A stretch of DNA of 64,000 nt from Angiostrongylus vasorum. Taxonomy: Eukaryota > Nematoda > Chromadorea > Rhabditida > Metastrongylidae. Positions 1-11,890 of this stretch are shown piece after piece. The notes below the pieces were generated by a model. That model was not told where the DNA came from and ran no database searches. It worked only from the letters and a program-made list of their open reading frames with translations. The DNA is taken from contig JADANN010000057.1 in the NCBI GenBank assembly GCA_018806985.1, forward strand, positions 357,644 to 421,643, in the 5' to 3' direction. How positions within the stretch are numbered: position 1 is the stretch's first letter; each line of letters opens with the position of its first letter. The position numbers and the translations under genes are program-made.

Positions 1-240
1 TGCGAATTACACTCACAATGATGCCAAAATATTTGCACAACGTGGACCCCAGGCTAGATTTGAGCCGTCGACTACCCTTTTTGGGGGATCACGAGTTACC
101 ATCTGCACCAGTAACACCTTGGCTTGCTTTTTTCTCAGCCAATTTTACACCAATGTTGCTATCCATTGGTGATCTAATCTGACCTGGGATCTAAATTTCG
201 TAAATATCGCAGCACCACTGTGATCACTGGATTGTTAAGG
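1..240. mobile_element. Fold-back (MITE-like) element, diverged
   Basis: The left end (about 1-65) and the reverse complement of the right end (about 180-235) resemble each other: both have a (G)ATATTT-GCA/CGA core followed by a GG-TC-GATTT block, so this is an inverted-repeat element cut by or close to the window edge. It is related to the copies at 2446-2745 and 36513-36860. No coding capacity is visible. It is probably a non-autonomous DNA transposon of the MITE/fold-back kind; the superfamily is unknown. Confidence 0.45.
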
Positions 241-299
241 AGCGGCTTAACATATAAGAAGATGGTCTTTTAAAGCACCTAGCATTTAAACCTATCATG

Positions 300-2350
300 A
301 TGCAGAGTAGAAAGATCAGATACAACATCACAGGAGTAGTGGGAGAAGTCATACCGCTCCGCTAAATGCTGCTTGTTGTACCGGAGAAGTGTTTTTGTCA
401 CATGTGGTGCTAGAATATCCGACAAAGTCGATGTTTTCGTCAAAGGACCTTGCCATATACATGGATACTCGAATTGGGCGTTTACGGTTAGGGAAAAAAA
501 GAAAAAATGCTTGCTTTCTTCGTTGTCTGTACTTCAATTGAAGCTGTGATGAAGATGATGAGAGCGATTAATCGTAGAAACCATGAGAAATTTATGCCGA
601 AAAGGTCATGCTTTTTTTCAAGGTTATCATTGGCGACTTCAGGGAGTGGTAGCCTCAGCAGAACGTCTGAAGAACTTGGTATCGGAACCGCCGGATTAAA
701 AATGAAAGAGCAGGGTAAGCGGTGGTTGTAGGAATTCATTATGTTTCCCATGACCATTCAAATTTTAAGACAATTCGAGAAATTAACCTCTCAACTTTGA
801 AAGTGGGACTGTTCTAATGGTGTGTAGATAACAAATCGACACGGGCCAGATCACAGTAAATCGAAGGTTTTGTCTAATGAAATCGTTGTTGTCACAAAGT
901 TTTACACAGCGCCGGACCACTGAAAGATCCATTCTCTTGTCAGGAATAAATTCGGAAAAAATAGATTATAGATCTGGAATCCTTCGTCTTCAGAACAGCA
1001 ACTATCAAATAGAATTGATTAGGACTACGACCGATCTATCCAGCACTTTCATGATAGTGTCAAAAAAGTATTCGTCTGCCATGAGCTTCAAAGCTGATAC
1101 GTCAACGTGATGCGAACGCGAACGAGGCACAGGAGAGCACCACATTAATTGTGGATATCTGAAGTTCTGTACCGAGAAGGTGAAAAGTCATCTGAAGGCG
1201 AGAACAGCATCTCTCTTGATGCAATGGTTACCAAAAGGAATTGCTTCTATTGAAACATTAAGAATTAATATGAAATAAGAATTATTCTACAGTCATTCGG
1301 AACAGTCACTGCATCAAGGTTGATTGCTGAGAAGGCTATCCAAGAGTTCTGCACTGTTTTTTTCTAAAAAAAACATTTAACGAATCTTGAACGGCTTCGT
1401 AACAATGAAGGATATGTTGGTCCAATTGTTCTCCCATGCGAAGCCTCACAACGTATTTCATCATTGAAGAACTATAAGATATCCATGCGGTCTCATTGGG
1501 AACTAATTCGCACATATAATAAATCTACCACTATTTCTCATTAGAAAGCCAACTCAGTTACTCATACAACTTTGAAATGAGCGATTTAAAGCTGAACAAA
1601 TAGCGGCAGTACAAAAAATGCAGGGTCTCGAAGTAGATTCAACAGAATAGATCGCACACACGCGATTGAAAGCCCAGAGGAGTTTTGCAAAAATACATCA
1701 GACTACTTTACCTCGTTTTCGTAGACTTTAAAAAAAGATTTCAGTTAAGTTGAGAACAAAACGACCATGGAAACGTTGGACAACCAGGGCCACTGGAGAG
1801 TAAAGATCCCAGGTGGGTTAACAACTTCACATCCAAAATTCACCATTTTTCAGCGAAGCACAACGAAGTTCACCATAGTCATCATGGTAAAAAGAACGAT
1901 TCGTCGAAGAAATGCCATCTTTCCCAAACTATTTACAATTATTCTCTAGAACAAATATTCTTTATAGCGCCATGTGAAAATTGGAATGGGATGTTATGGG
2001 AATTGAATTCGATCACCGTTAGCTGCTCTATACTTTCTATACTAGCTTTCCTGACGATATCAATCTTAGAAGATTAATCGTGATCCTAAGTAACTGTAGT
2101 AACAATACCGCTAAACCTTTTTGAAAAACAAGTCTTTGGTTGAACCTTTTTTCAGTATTCATGAGGAATTCTGTTCTGATCTTGCACTTACGGTCGATGG
2201 AATAAACACCGCTTAACGATCCTGTTACATGAGTCTGGGTCGGTAATCAAAATTATGAACCAAATAGCACTAGAGATGAGCGGGAAAAAGCAACCATCCT
2301 AAAGCGTCGAGATAACAGAATCGAGTATGTAGTAAGAAGAAAGACAAAGC
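300..2350 (+). mobile_element. RTE-type LINE remnant (endonuclease + reverse transcriptase), decayed
   Basis: Translations scattered over the three plus frames line up, in order, with an RTE-clade LINE polyprotein. An endonuclease-like segment lies near 310-460. A segment reading VTKFYTAPDH, like the endonuclease C-terminal PKFYTGSDH, lies near 885-915. The RT core region preceding METLDNQG lies near 1640-1790, and the segment after it to about 1945. Palm and C-terminal traces (YLGRE-like, MNDL-like) follow near 2180-2320. Reading-frame changes and stops occur throughout, so it is a dead fossil. The same family occurs at 27955-31610 and 60060-61360 on the opposite strand. Confidence 0.65.
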
Positions 2351-2445
2351 AACGCTGGCTCTATATGCATTCTTTACACATTGTTATATTCATTCCTTAA
2401 TCTTAACTTTCTATTTACTTTTCTATTATTGTATTTCACAGTAGG

Positions 2446-2745
2446 GTATGATGTGAAATACAACTATTATGGTGCTGGGATCTTTGAAAAACTTGGACTC
2501 CAAGCCAGATTCGAACCAGCGATATCTTTTGCCGATTTGTGCTTCGCAGATCATTCCCGCCGACAGATGATTGCTGATGGGACCTTTATGTAGAAAAGTG
2601 GCTAAGAGAAAGGAGAGCAAAAGCCTCAGTGGTGCAGTAGGTGACACGTGGGCTCTCGAAAGGATAATCGAACGTTCGAATCTGGCCTGAGGTCCATGTT
2701 TTGCAAATATTCCTCCTTCATAGTGGCTGTATTAACGATTTCGTT
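2446..2745. mobile_element. Fold-back (MITE-like) element with about 60-bp terminal inverted repeats
   Basis: The left arm (about 2456-2520, ending in the block AGCCAGATTCGAA) is matched by the reverse complement of the right arm (about 2675-2745) over roughly 60 bases with scattered mismatches. The centre contains TGGTGCAGTAGG and GTTCGAATC, which look like pol III A and B boxes, but they sit inside the inverted-repeat structure, so a MITE is favoured over a SINE. There is no ORF of note. Confidence 0.5.
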
Positions 2746-2750
2746 GGTTT

Positions 2751-4150
2751 CCTAAATCTTGTCCGTGTGTTGGCAAGATGGTAGATTATTCACAACTATT
2801 AAAAGGAAGTTGAAAAAGGTGATGCAGAATTCCGTATCACAAAAGTGAGAAAGGAAATCCGAGACTCCGTGCTGCTACATCGGCTTATCAACACTCTTGC
2901 CTGATTTTCTCGAGTAAACCAAAGATAGTTGGGCTTTAGGGTTTTTAGGTGTCCACCACAAGTAGTCTTCGACTTTTTTAAGTGTAAGTGAAATTTCTTG
3001 CATTACGACTCGAATTCTTCCAAAACGACAGCGATTCCCGTGAGACAAGCTGAAAGACTGTTAATTTGTTGGAAAAGATATCAGGTTCTAATAGTTTTTG
3101 TTTCAGTTAATAAATTCCACTAGAAGCTGGGATGTATTTGTACAAAGTTGAAGGGATATATTATTTACGACCAAGTACGAGTCATACATGATTAGAATTC
3201 TCGATACGTATAGGTGTCACAATGGTTTTGCAAGTGTGACTGGAGTCTTGTTTTCTTTCCAGTGTTTATTGTAACACACAGAACTCTTTTTTTACGTTCT
3301 TGTTATCATTTAATAGCTACTAGGACACAGGGTGTTGGCCGGAAAAAGTTCTATCCTGCATTTAGAAATATTAAAAAAAATTTATAAATTTCAATATTGC
3401 ACATGAACTACAGGTGTGCTATTCATGTATTGTGTAGTTATACAAGACCATTTTAATGCTAGTTGCTATAGTGAATGATATCAACCGTATAGAGTGCAAT
3501 GCTGTAAAAAAAATACTGAAATATATACCTATAAGTTGCGAAACACTTGGATTTGCTGACAGTAATGTGTTTATACGATGGACTATAGCAACATGTAGCA
3601 AACAGCACCACAAATGTCATCCATAACCGTAAAATGATAAAGCAAGGCCTCCAGTCTCTCTATAACGCATTCATATTCACAACCTACAAAGTCTTCTAGT
3701 TATCAAAAAATTACTGTTCATTTTCAAAAAACCTCGCAGGTCCACAAAGGCTAGAAATTAGGAATCGTCCTTTCCGCAACAAACCTGAGATTAAACCTCG
3801 TCGCGAGAGTGTTAATGTTGTCGTGAGTGTGTTAAAAGCTCTTAATGACAACGTTTGCTCACGCATTTCGAAAACTTTTGATGTGCAAGCATTTGTATAC
3901 TGGATTACTATATAGGCCAAGCTGGAGAGGCCATGTCGAGGGAAGTTCATGTCTTCAAATAATTCTGTCTTTCATACTATTTACAGCGTGTGGTCGTTCA
4001 CGTTAACTACTAAACAAATTTTGACAATGTCAGCTGAATTCTGCAAACAAAATTGTGTCAGCGCTCTTTTAAAAAAGAATGAACTCGTCTTGTGTGAGAA
4101 TAAATTTTTGCTTTGTGTTGAAGTTATTGCTTAACGATGATTGCTTTCTT
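2751..4150. other. No recognised feature
   Basis: AT-rich sequence with only short open frames on either strand. I see no splice-bounded coding segment, no RNA gene and no clear terminal repeat here. Confidence 0.5.
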
Positions 4151-4450
4151 GCAGCATTGTAAAGGCGCCTGTGGCGCAGTGGTCGTAGGCGCCCTGCGAC
4201 ACACACGTGGAATCGATTTCCGCGACCATGGCCCACCAAGCATTCCGTCCCTCCGGGGTCGGCTAATTGGTACCAGACTTGTCTGGGAGGATAGCAGCAT
4301 TGACTTGGTAGATCGGTAAGCCAATGTGAGCCATTGTAAAGACCAGATATGCATTCAGTCACCTCCAAAAGATCTTAATGAAGTCGAATAGATTGCGCAT
4401 CATTCAGGGATTGATCAAAGCCGAGAGCTTTATCCTTTATCCTTTTATCT
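4151..4450 (+). mobile_element. tRNA-derived SINE (family 1)
   Basis: The head reads GCGCCTGTGGCGCAGTGG, a tRNA-like A-box region, followed about 35 bases later by a B-box-like GGAATCGATTTCC. A body shared with the other copies follows (GGTACCAGACTTGTCTGG, then CATTCAGTCACC), and the copy ends in GCCGAGAGCTTT plus an (ATCCTTT)-like tail. Copies of the same family lie at 19479-19765, 26080-26362, 32085-32360, 48000-48175, 48296-48575, 50511-50794 and 63681-63877. It is non-coding and depends on a LINE for movement; the partner is not known. Confidence 0.75.
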
Positions 4451-5274
4451 CCGAGTTGAACGAAGTGACATCGCAGAATCTGCTTACTGACATCGAATGG
4501 ATAACGACGGCAAGTGGTTCAAATTAGGAAAACATTAACAGCAGGTTCCTTTAGAACTTTTTTACTTCTCTCAGTCTGCATAATTCACATAATCCTGGAG
4601 TGAGATATTCTGACGTCTAAACGCCCACTCACTTACCCCATGCAGATCCTAGCATCACAGTTCACAGCTTTGCAAAGTACGTCTATTATCAATGAGAGCT
4701 GCTTGCACATTTAAAATACTTCAGGCATTTCTCGCTTACCTGAAACTGTTAAAGGCTTAGAATTACCCATACAGTAGGTGATGAGAGCACGGAAACAAAA
4801 ACAAATGAAGGATTCGATGTTTGTTACACGATTCGCAACGATGAAAAAATTTATGTGAAATGACTCATGCGCTATAAAAGTGATCAACATACTGCAAATT
4901 ACTTAGTGCTTCAAAAGGGGTACAGATCAGAATCTGGTAAGAGATGGAAGAAAATGTTGCTACGCATTGCTTACATACTCCGAGTGTAGTGTCCTGTTGT
5001 CTATTGACAGCTTCATACTTCTAGTGAGTCACGTAATCAATCTAATTGTTGATAAATAGGCCCATTATGATATATACTTTTCGAGACTGATAATACAATT
5101 ATGACAAACCTATTCAGCATTACTCGAAATCCAATACACCTTTGCACGTCTAGCTACAAGAGGTCATTTCTCTTTGGCTTATGTAGAACTGCTTGTTTGA
5201 TTCCTTATGATAAAAAAGTTTCAACAAACATATAGCGTATATGGGATACATAAAGACAAATATAACTACATATA
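4451..5274. other. No recognised feature
   Basis: AT-rich, short frames only. Nothing identified on either strand. Confidence 0.45.
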
Positions 5275-5400
5275 TGTTCATGCGAACTGCCATTGTTGAG
5301 CTGATGCGAGGTTGATAAAATTTGTCATTGTTATTGTTGTTGCTGTTGTTGTTCCTCGATGCTGAAGTTTTAGCGATTTTGCTTTCCTAAGAATCTGGAC
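5275..5400 (-). mobile_element. Decayed PLE-type repeat with hammerhead-like relic
   Basis: The reverse complement contains a relic of the conserved core (5361-5391), then a CAACAACAG-rich tract, then ATCAACCTCGCATCAGCTCAA. The same order (core, CAA/CGA-rich tract, ACCAACCTCGCATCGGCTCAA) occurs at 25108-25200 on the plus strand, so the two are copies of one repeat. The catalytic-core positions are heavily mutated here. Confidence 0.5.
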
Positions 5401-5467
5401 GTATTTTGTGTAACAGTATCTTTATATTCGGTGAGAAGTGTACAGTGCTAAAAAACAATATATATTC

Positions 5468-5470
<3 letters not shown>

Positions 5471-5516
<46 letters not shown>
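5471..5516. repeat. (TA)n microsatellite
   Basis: Uninterrupted TA dinucleotides apart from one TATG interruption. The YIYIY-type open frames across it are artefacts of the repeat. Confidence 0.95.
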
Positions 5517-5912
5517 ATTTATCGCCTCCCAACGGTTTACCGCCTCATCGTGGAGGTGTTCCTGGGTGTGGGACTGCGATGTACAGCGGGGGGATTCATC
5601 CTCTGGCAGGGTCTCCCATACTGAGAAGGAGTCCTGCGTTTCCATCAGGAAGCCTAGCTAAAAGTAAACCAATACCAGGATCCAACACCGTCCTGGTATC
5701 AAAGTCGCATAGTGGCAAATCTCCCTCTGATCCTCAGGGGTTGCGACTGCCTGTGCTGGTGAAGACCTGGGGCAGACTTTGGCCAGACTAACCTCTGTAT
5801 TCCAGGGAACCACAGTGGCTTAACCAGCAAATCTCCGAATAATGGAGAATTTGCTGAGGCCTGCACAACCAGTGAGGACGGGTCATTCAAGTATCAAGTA
5901 TCAAGTGCACAT
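5517..5912 (+). mobile_element. (AAGTATC)-tailed retroposon
   Basis: About 390 bases starting at TCGCCTCCCAACGGTTTACC and ending in the tandem tail AAGTATCAAGTATCAAGT. Related copies are at 21237-21560 and 46240-46640, and a 5'-truncated copy at 61700-61789. Shared blocks include CCTGGTATCAAAGTCGCAT and GGCAAATCTCCCTCTGAT. The constant 3' end with a short tandem tail and variable 5' truncation are typical of LINE 3' ends or LINE-mobilised SINEs. No protein is encoded. Confidence 0.65.
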
Positions 5913-5989
5913 ATACCGACTATTTATGGCGAGTTTCATAGAAAGGTCGACCTTTTTGAGTTATTGAAAAAATATAACTGTCTATTAAC

Positions 5990-5993
<4 letters not shown>

Positions 5994-6044
<51 letters not shown>

Positions 6045-6067
6045 TGTACGTATATATATATATGTAC

Positions 6068-6113
<46 letters not shown>
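5994..6113. repeat. Long compound (TA)n microsatellite
   Basis: About 120 bases of TA dinucleotides broken by CATCTGTACG and TGTACG interruptions. Open frames crossing it on both strands encode only YIYIY repeats and are rejected as genes. The preceding stretch 5895-5990 resembles 25212-25300 (GACTATTTATG... CATAGAAA), so a repeat lies alongside it. Confidence 0.95.
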
Positions 6114-6115
<2 letters not shown>

Positions 6116-8559
6116 GCATCTAGATCATCTACAATCCCGATAGTGGCCGAAAAACTCAAGCCATTACAGATTACATGCCAAGGCTGTTCAGTGAGCTTCG
6201 TGTGCTCGAGGAAGAAGAGCTCTAAACTTTGGTGCATTGACCTTATTCTTATTGTTCTCTGCTAAAAGATACATAAGGATAGCTTGCCAGGCACTGGTTT
6301 GTCACAAATTTGCAATTAATCGGGGATTTCTGTCGATGTATTAAATCCTTTTCTGGAAAGGCGATCCAGCAGAGAGCACAAACACAGTCAGGAAAGGCCG
6401 CAATCCCGATAAGATGGTAGAACGTTAGAATATATGTACGGGTTGAAGATATCCTACGCAGCAATTGGTCAATGTAGCTTCAAACGCTAAAAAACGGTTA
6501 ATTGCTAGGCATTAGATAAAGTTAGACTAAATAGTAGAACTGCGTGCATGTAGACTGTAACCACCACATTGGTTTTGTGAGAATTTGCAGCGACAGGAAA
6601 TGCATAATGAAGGTGTTTGACGATTGCCTCTGACAAGTAAGTACTACATGAATTCCGGGAGACTGTTTGTGAGCAAAAGCAGCCACCACAAAAGAGCCAG
6701 AAAAGATACCGGTGAGCATTTCCCAAAAGAGAGCACTGAAAACAAAAGACTTCATACGAGAATCGAAATACCATTAGTGATCTTTAAGCTAGAGGAGCTT
6801 GTTACTGACGCTTCCTTACGTAATTCTTTTATTAAAGTGGCTATATTCGTATCTGTGTAAAATGAATGAAAACTTAAGGTGGCACAACTGTTTATTCCAA
6901 AGCTTTGTCACGTATTATCCACCGTATGCAATGGGCGGGCCAACTTTGAGAAACTTTAGCGCTATTCAAGCCAAACAGCTCGGCACTCATAATTAGGCGA
7001 GGTGCTTCCGCTGGGCATTTCGCTTCAAATGCAATTTATACTTTTTAACAAATACGGTTTAACTAGGACTGGGTTTTCATCAGCAGTCGTTTTGTTTGAA
7101 TCTGTAATTTGTACATTATAGCTTTTAAAACTTTGAATGTAAACTTTTCATAGAGTAAGATGGTCTGGCCAATCTGCTTTTACTGCTGTTTCAGAACATC
7201 GGTGGCCACACTGATAGCAACGTCCACTTACGGTGTTGCATCTTTGAATGGATATTTAGGCCTAAGCGCCTCATGTGCATCTAATTCGTTGTCGGAAGAA
7301 TCGTTTAATTTCTCGCCATTTTGCTGCACAACTGCTATTCTGCTGTCGCTAATATTTTGGGAGCGAAGCATTGTCTAGTGCTTATCAACGCTCATCATCT
7401 GCTACATTTTACGCTCGGCTATCGGCTATCTTTTTTGGTGACCTCTTGTCTTCATCACGACTGTAGCGACAGGCATCTCCTATAACGTCCCGTTCTGACG
7501 TTCACTCTATCTGATATGAAAAATCGAGAATTCAACTAGTTGTTCTCTCTCGATTTCTGTTCGAAACAATAACTCTGGCAACACAGATGCAATTACAACG
7601 CGTTTTTTGTCATGATCATTTTCTTGCGTGTTCATTTTCTTACGCTGCTTCAGTATTTGACAGGAATCGAATTAAAGGCCGAAGAAAGCTTTTCGGATTC
7701 CTTCATCCAGTTTTCGATTATTACGCTTAGCAACGAAATAATGAGCTATCTGTTGTATTTGAAAGTTTGGTGGAAAAAAATAAAAGAAAATACTAAGAAC
7801 TTGACCTTCTCCTTCACCTATTTGCTATTTAGTAACCAAGTGGACGGTTTTCAGTTTTCTTTCCAACTGCCTTGTTGTCCTTCTTATTCTTTGGTGATAA
7901 AATTTCTGCGAGAAAGAGTTTTCTTGCATGCGGAGGTGGTGCACTGTTAAACATTTTCGTGTTGTTTTAGCGTGCTGATTCATTGAATCTGTGAACTGTC
8001 TCACAACGTATAATATCCTCCTATATCGATGAACACGAGTACACACTTTATTTACTGAATGTCATGGTTGTTATCTTCGTATCACCATTATGTTCGAAAA
8101 CCATCTGCGTAATTCAAAGGAAGCAGTTACCTCATTTTGGAGACGTATGCAACATCATGTGTTGATCGACAAACTTCTAAGAAGAGTAGTTTCCGGCAAG
8201 AAATAGTTTTTTCCAGTTACATCCACAAATTAGAGGTTTAGTGGCTGTTCATAAAATGAGCATCTGATGGTTGGTTTCATCAATGTGTTATGACATACGT
8301 TCTTCTTTACATCCTGTTTATATTTTTTACAATAATTTCCACTGTTTAGCCACATGCTATGTACGCTCTCTTACAAAAAATTTGCTTTGTTTCGGCTTAT
8401 CCATCCATGTCTTCGAAATAAGCTCATGTAGCTCACGAAACCGTTGACTTTACATGATAACTGACTATGACTATTCATATATCTGCCTGTTTGATTTGAA
8501 TCCAATCGCAATATCGTTGGATATAGCCAAAAGTGCTGATTATCAGTGTGTATTGCAAT
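6114..8559. other. No recognised feature
   Basis: Both strands give frames of up to about 110 codons (for example 7612-7950 +), but none shows a recognisable motif, splice-site-bounded coding bias or repeat relationship to the rest of the window. Possibly distal upstream sequence of the mbr-1-like gene. Confidence 0.4.
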
Positions 8560-8775
8560 GGATTACCTGGGATTAGGACGCGTATGACTTCTCGGATGTG
8601 GGGGCACTGACTGCCGCTTGATTCTGACGGATTTGGTCGCCTCGCGGCAACGGCAGCCATCGGCCCCGTCCCGTCCGTCGGCCCTCTCTCCTCTGATACG
8701 CACAACACTCGCTTAGCCGTACTCTCACAACACTCTCTTAGCCTCCAGCGATCCAATGAGTGAAAATTATTAACT
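8560..8775. other. GC-rich patch with a near-duplicate 20-mer
   Basis: Markedly GC-richer than its surroundings (CTCGCGGCAACGGCAGCC, GTCCCGTCCGTCGGCCC). Read on the minus strand, it contains two close copies of CTAAG-N-GAGTGTTGTG about 27 bases apart. It could be a regulatory or repeat-derived island; no gene is evident, although a 101-codon minus frame crosses it. Confidence 0.35.
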
Positions 8776-11480
8776 TTCAACCACCATTTACTCTATAGTG
8801 ACAGTAAGTCAAGGCTTTAAGGAAATACAGTGACTCCGTTATCAATGTTTGGAACGTTCGGTGTTAATACAGGAAATGTCGACATTTCATGAATTTAGAA
8901 ACCTCATGTTTTTTCAAATTCTCTTCAGAAGCTTTCCAACCTTGTATATATTTTTTGAAGATAGGTTTCCAGTTTACATGCTATAGTTTATCTCTTAACC
9001 AGTGTTCAGATTCTGAGAGAAAGTGTTGCCTTTTAACGATTACAGCTCAATCGCCTTTTCATATAGTTGGCTAAAATAATGTTAACAGCAGCGATTTCAG
9101 TTATGATTACGCTGTGATGCGTTGCGGCCTGTCGTGCCACTACGAGCGACGTAACGTGCGAAAAGATCTATCACGCTGGTCACGTACTGTATTAGTAGCT
9201 ACAGGTAATCAGCACTATTGTGGCCATTCTAATTACATTTTAGTGCCTTATTAAAAAGGGCACGTGTTAAAAGGTACACTCTCCAATAAAAAAAATTCTA
9301 CTCTCACTATAGCGTCTGATTGAACGTACTTTGTTCACATACGTTACCAAAATAGAATAAACTGAGTGAACACTTTGAGCTCGTATTCGGAAATTGTATG
9401 GAATAGGTAAGCCAAAGCCCACTGTCCATCTTTCGAAGTGTGTGCAGACATTGTGATAAGATGTGATGCTAAAATCACTTCCAAAGAAGTTGACTGGACG
9501 ACATCGTCCGAAAACCCCCATTTAAAGCACTGAAATAAAGTCTAGATGCCACGATGTATGCGTAACTTCTAGACCATGTAGTCAGTAGTGTGCTTCTCCA
9601 CACGCTTAGAATTAGTCGCTTCATTCGAATGTTCTTGAGAATATCCATTAATGTGATAGAACACAACGGCCGTAGTAAATACCTAATTTGGTATTCTTTG
9701 AGGGATTGCAGGAAAATTCGGCGAGATCGCCCCATTTATGCAAATGAATTATGCATATCAGGAAAGGTTGAAAGACGCACCCTCTTCTAACGTGCTATTC
9801 ACATCCAACCAATATCACAATAGACGATAATATAGTCCATTACATTGATAAGAGTTTCTTCCAATTATTAGGTGGTAAGTTGCAAATGACTGTTCTTTCT
9901 TCTCTACTCGGAATTCGTACCCTCTTTTGTGGCAAGTTGAAATGCCATCATGAAAACGCTCACTCCTCAAAAGGTCTTGGGTGCGTTTATGTGTGTGGCG
10001 ATTGTTCTTAGAGATAGATCTATGCAATTAGTCACAAGAGGTGTCACTAACATGTTGCCGGCGGCCGTCCTCGACTGCGTCCAGCTCTTCGCTAGGTCTG
10101 GATTTTGGCCATGCAGCACAGTTGCCTATGAACGTGCGCGTATTGCTCAAGTACCTGTCGTTTTTTAGCCACTCTCATATTCTTCACCTTGTTGTTACCG
10201 ATGCTTTCGAATTGAGATCGTTTTTGTAACTCATAATCCCTTTCCATATCAATGTTCAGATTTATGCGAAGCTACTAATAGCACTACCATACGATTTGGG
10301 TCCACGAAAGCTATCTCTCACTACCTCCACTAATGCTGAATGTTGATATAATTCTCCTGTCCCATAATGAAAGGTTTCCTGCGCGACTCCATATCAGTAA
10401 TCATCTGTCACTAATGAGCGCGCTACGACCAATTTGTTCAGCCAGGTGCCTGCCCCTCACTAGTATTTCTCCGCTTACTTCGACTTAGAGGGAATATTTG
10501 TTCTACTAACCACTCTACCTCAGCCTAACCTTTCAATATCTTCACCTTGTTTCCTTTTTCTCGACCTCTACTCCTCTTTGCACCCTCAAATCGAGCAAAT
10601 TTAACCAGTTACCAAAATTGTTAGGCAGTTTTCTCTCCATACTTTTGCCGTTGTCCACTCATTTTCATTTATGTTGTGGATAAATCTGCATTTTATGCTT
10701 TTCTTTACTTAAATTTATACGGCGTGTAGTAGTCACTCTCTATAAAAACCGATCCTTTGATGATTCCTATATTCGCGGCCTGCCAAGGATTTCGATGACA
10801 TTCCACATCACACACAAAAGCTCTCGTTCCGTTTCAAAATCCCCTTTTTACCCATCTCGTCTCCCTCTCTTGTTCTCTGTTTTGCCTTCATCGTGTTTCC
10901 GCATTGATCGTTTTTTCCCTACTTTTTTTCTCCACCTTCTCAATGTAGAAATTGGAATTTTGTGCAACGGTATGTGGTTGGGTGTTGAATGGATGCGACG
11001 TGCAAACTTGACAAATGAGCCCTCCTCCAATAACATGATTGGGTGGGCCTACCATAACCCGCGAAATCATGAGGCGGCCGCAGTAACACTCCAGTGTTCT
11101 GGAGCACAGACTCGAAATGAAGTTTTTTAATTACTTTGAATAGCCAATAGGTTTGCATCATATATTTAGGCACCACTCTTTCAAATGTTTTAACGATATT
11201 TTGCTTGGGAGGAATATTGTGTGTTTCTCGTTGTCGATGACGTAATTTTACGAAAAATAGATTTCTATTATGAGCACAAAGATAGATTATCTTTAACTAA
11301 AAAGTCAGTTACCCTTTTCAGGAATTCTAATCTTTACGTCTATAATAAATAATTGGCCTCTAACTTACTATCTAACTATGCACTGATAGTGACCAGGTGT
11401 TATTTTCTTCTAAAAGGAAGCTGCATAGATATCTAGTTAATTAAATCTGTTGTATAATTTCAATAATAATTTCGAATTAT
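8776..11480. other. No recognised feature
   Basis: Short frames on both strands (for example 9267-9735 −, 10795-11130 +) with no motif I recognise. No tRNA, tandem array or inverted-repeat element was found. Confidence 0.4.
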
Positions 11481-11890
11481 GTAGCTAAGGTACTGTGCTC
11501 ACCATATACGGTGTAAGGTTCGTTTCAGACGTATGAATTTGGTGCACTATTATCCACTTCGTGTTGATTAAGTGACAACGTTGATGCAGATGAAGTTCGG
11601 GCGACCGAACACCGAAATGCGCCCATACATAACTGCAGACACATGCATCTGACGCATTTAGTGAGAAAGAATGGAGTGAAAAGGGAGGAAGGAGCACTGT
11701 TTTTTGACTCCACGGGCGCCGTAGTGTGCGGTTGCCCCGGGAAACCGAGCGGCGGTGCTGAGATTCTACGGTATAGTCCGGTCATAGTCATGATTCGGCT
11801 GAATTCGGCGCTGATTGGGTGGCAGCGGCAAATAGAATGGGACGGGGACCGATGGGCTTATCATGTGCGATAGCAGGGCGAGATAGATAT
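11481..11890. other. GC-richer patch, unassigned
   Basis: From about 11640 to 11870 the sequence is GC-richer than its flanks (GCCGTAGTGTGCGG, GCGGCAAATAG). It gives a 76-codon plus frame with no family motif. Possibly a repeat or upstream regulatory block; not identified. Confidence 0.3.

Noticed and set aside
4156..4220. Functional tRNA gene
   Set aside because: A and B boxes are present but no complete cloverleaf or acceptor stem, and the unit repeats with a SINE body and tail.
4137..4368. Overlapping open frames across the SINE at 4151
   Set aside because: The same frames recur in other SINE copies on both strands and carry no coding signal; they reflect GC-richer SINE sequence.
5990..6237. 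Open frames of 91-105 codons on both strands
   Set aside because: They run through the (TA)n microsatellite and encode YIYIY repeats only.
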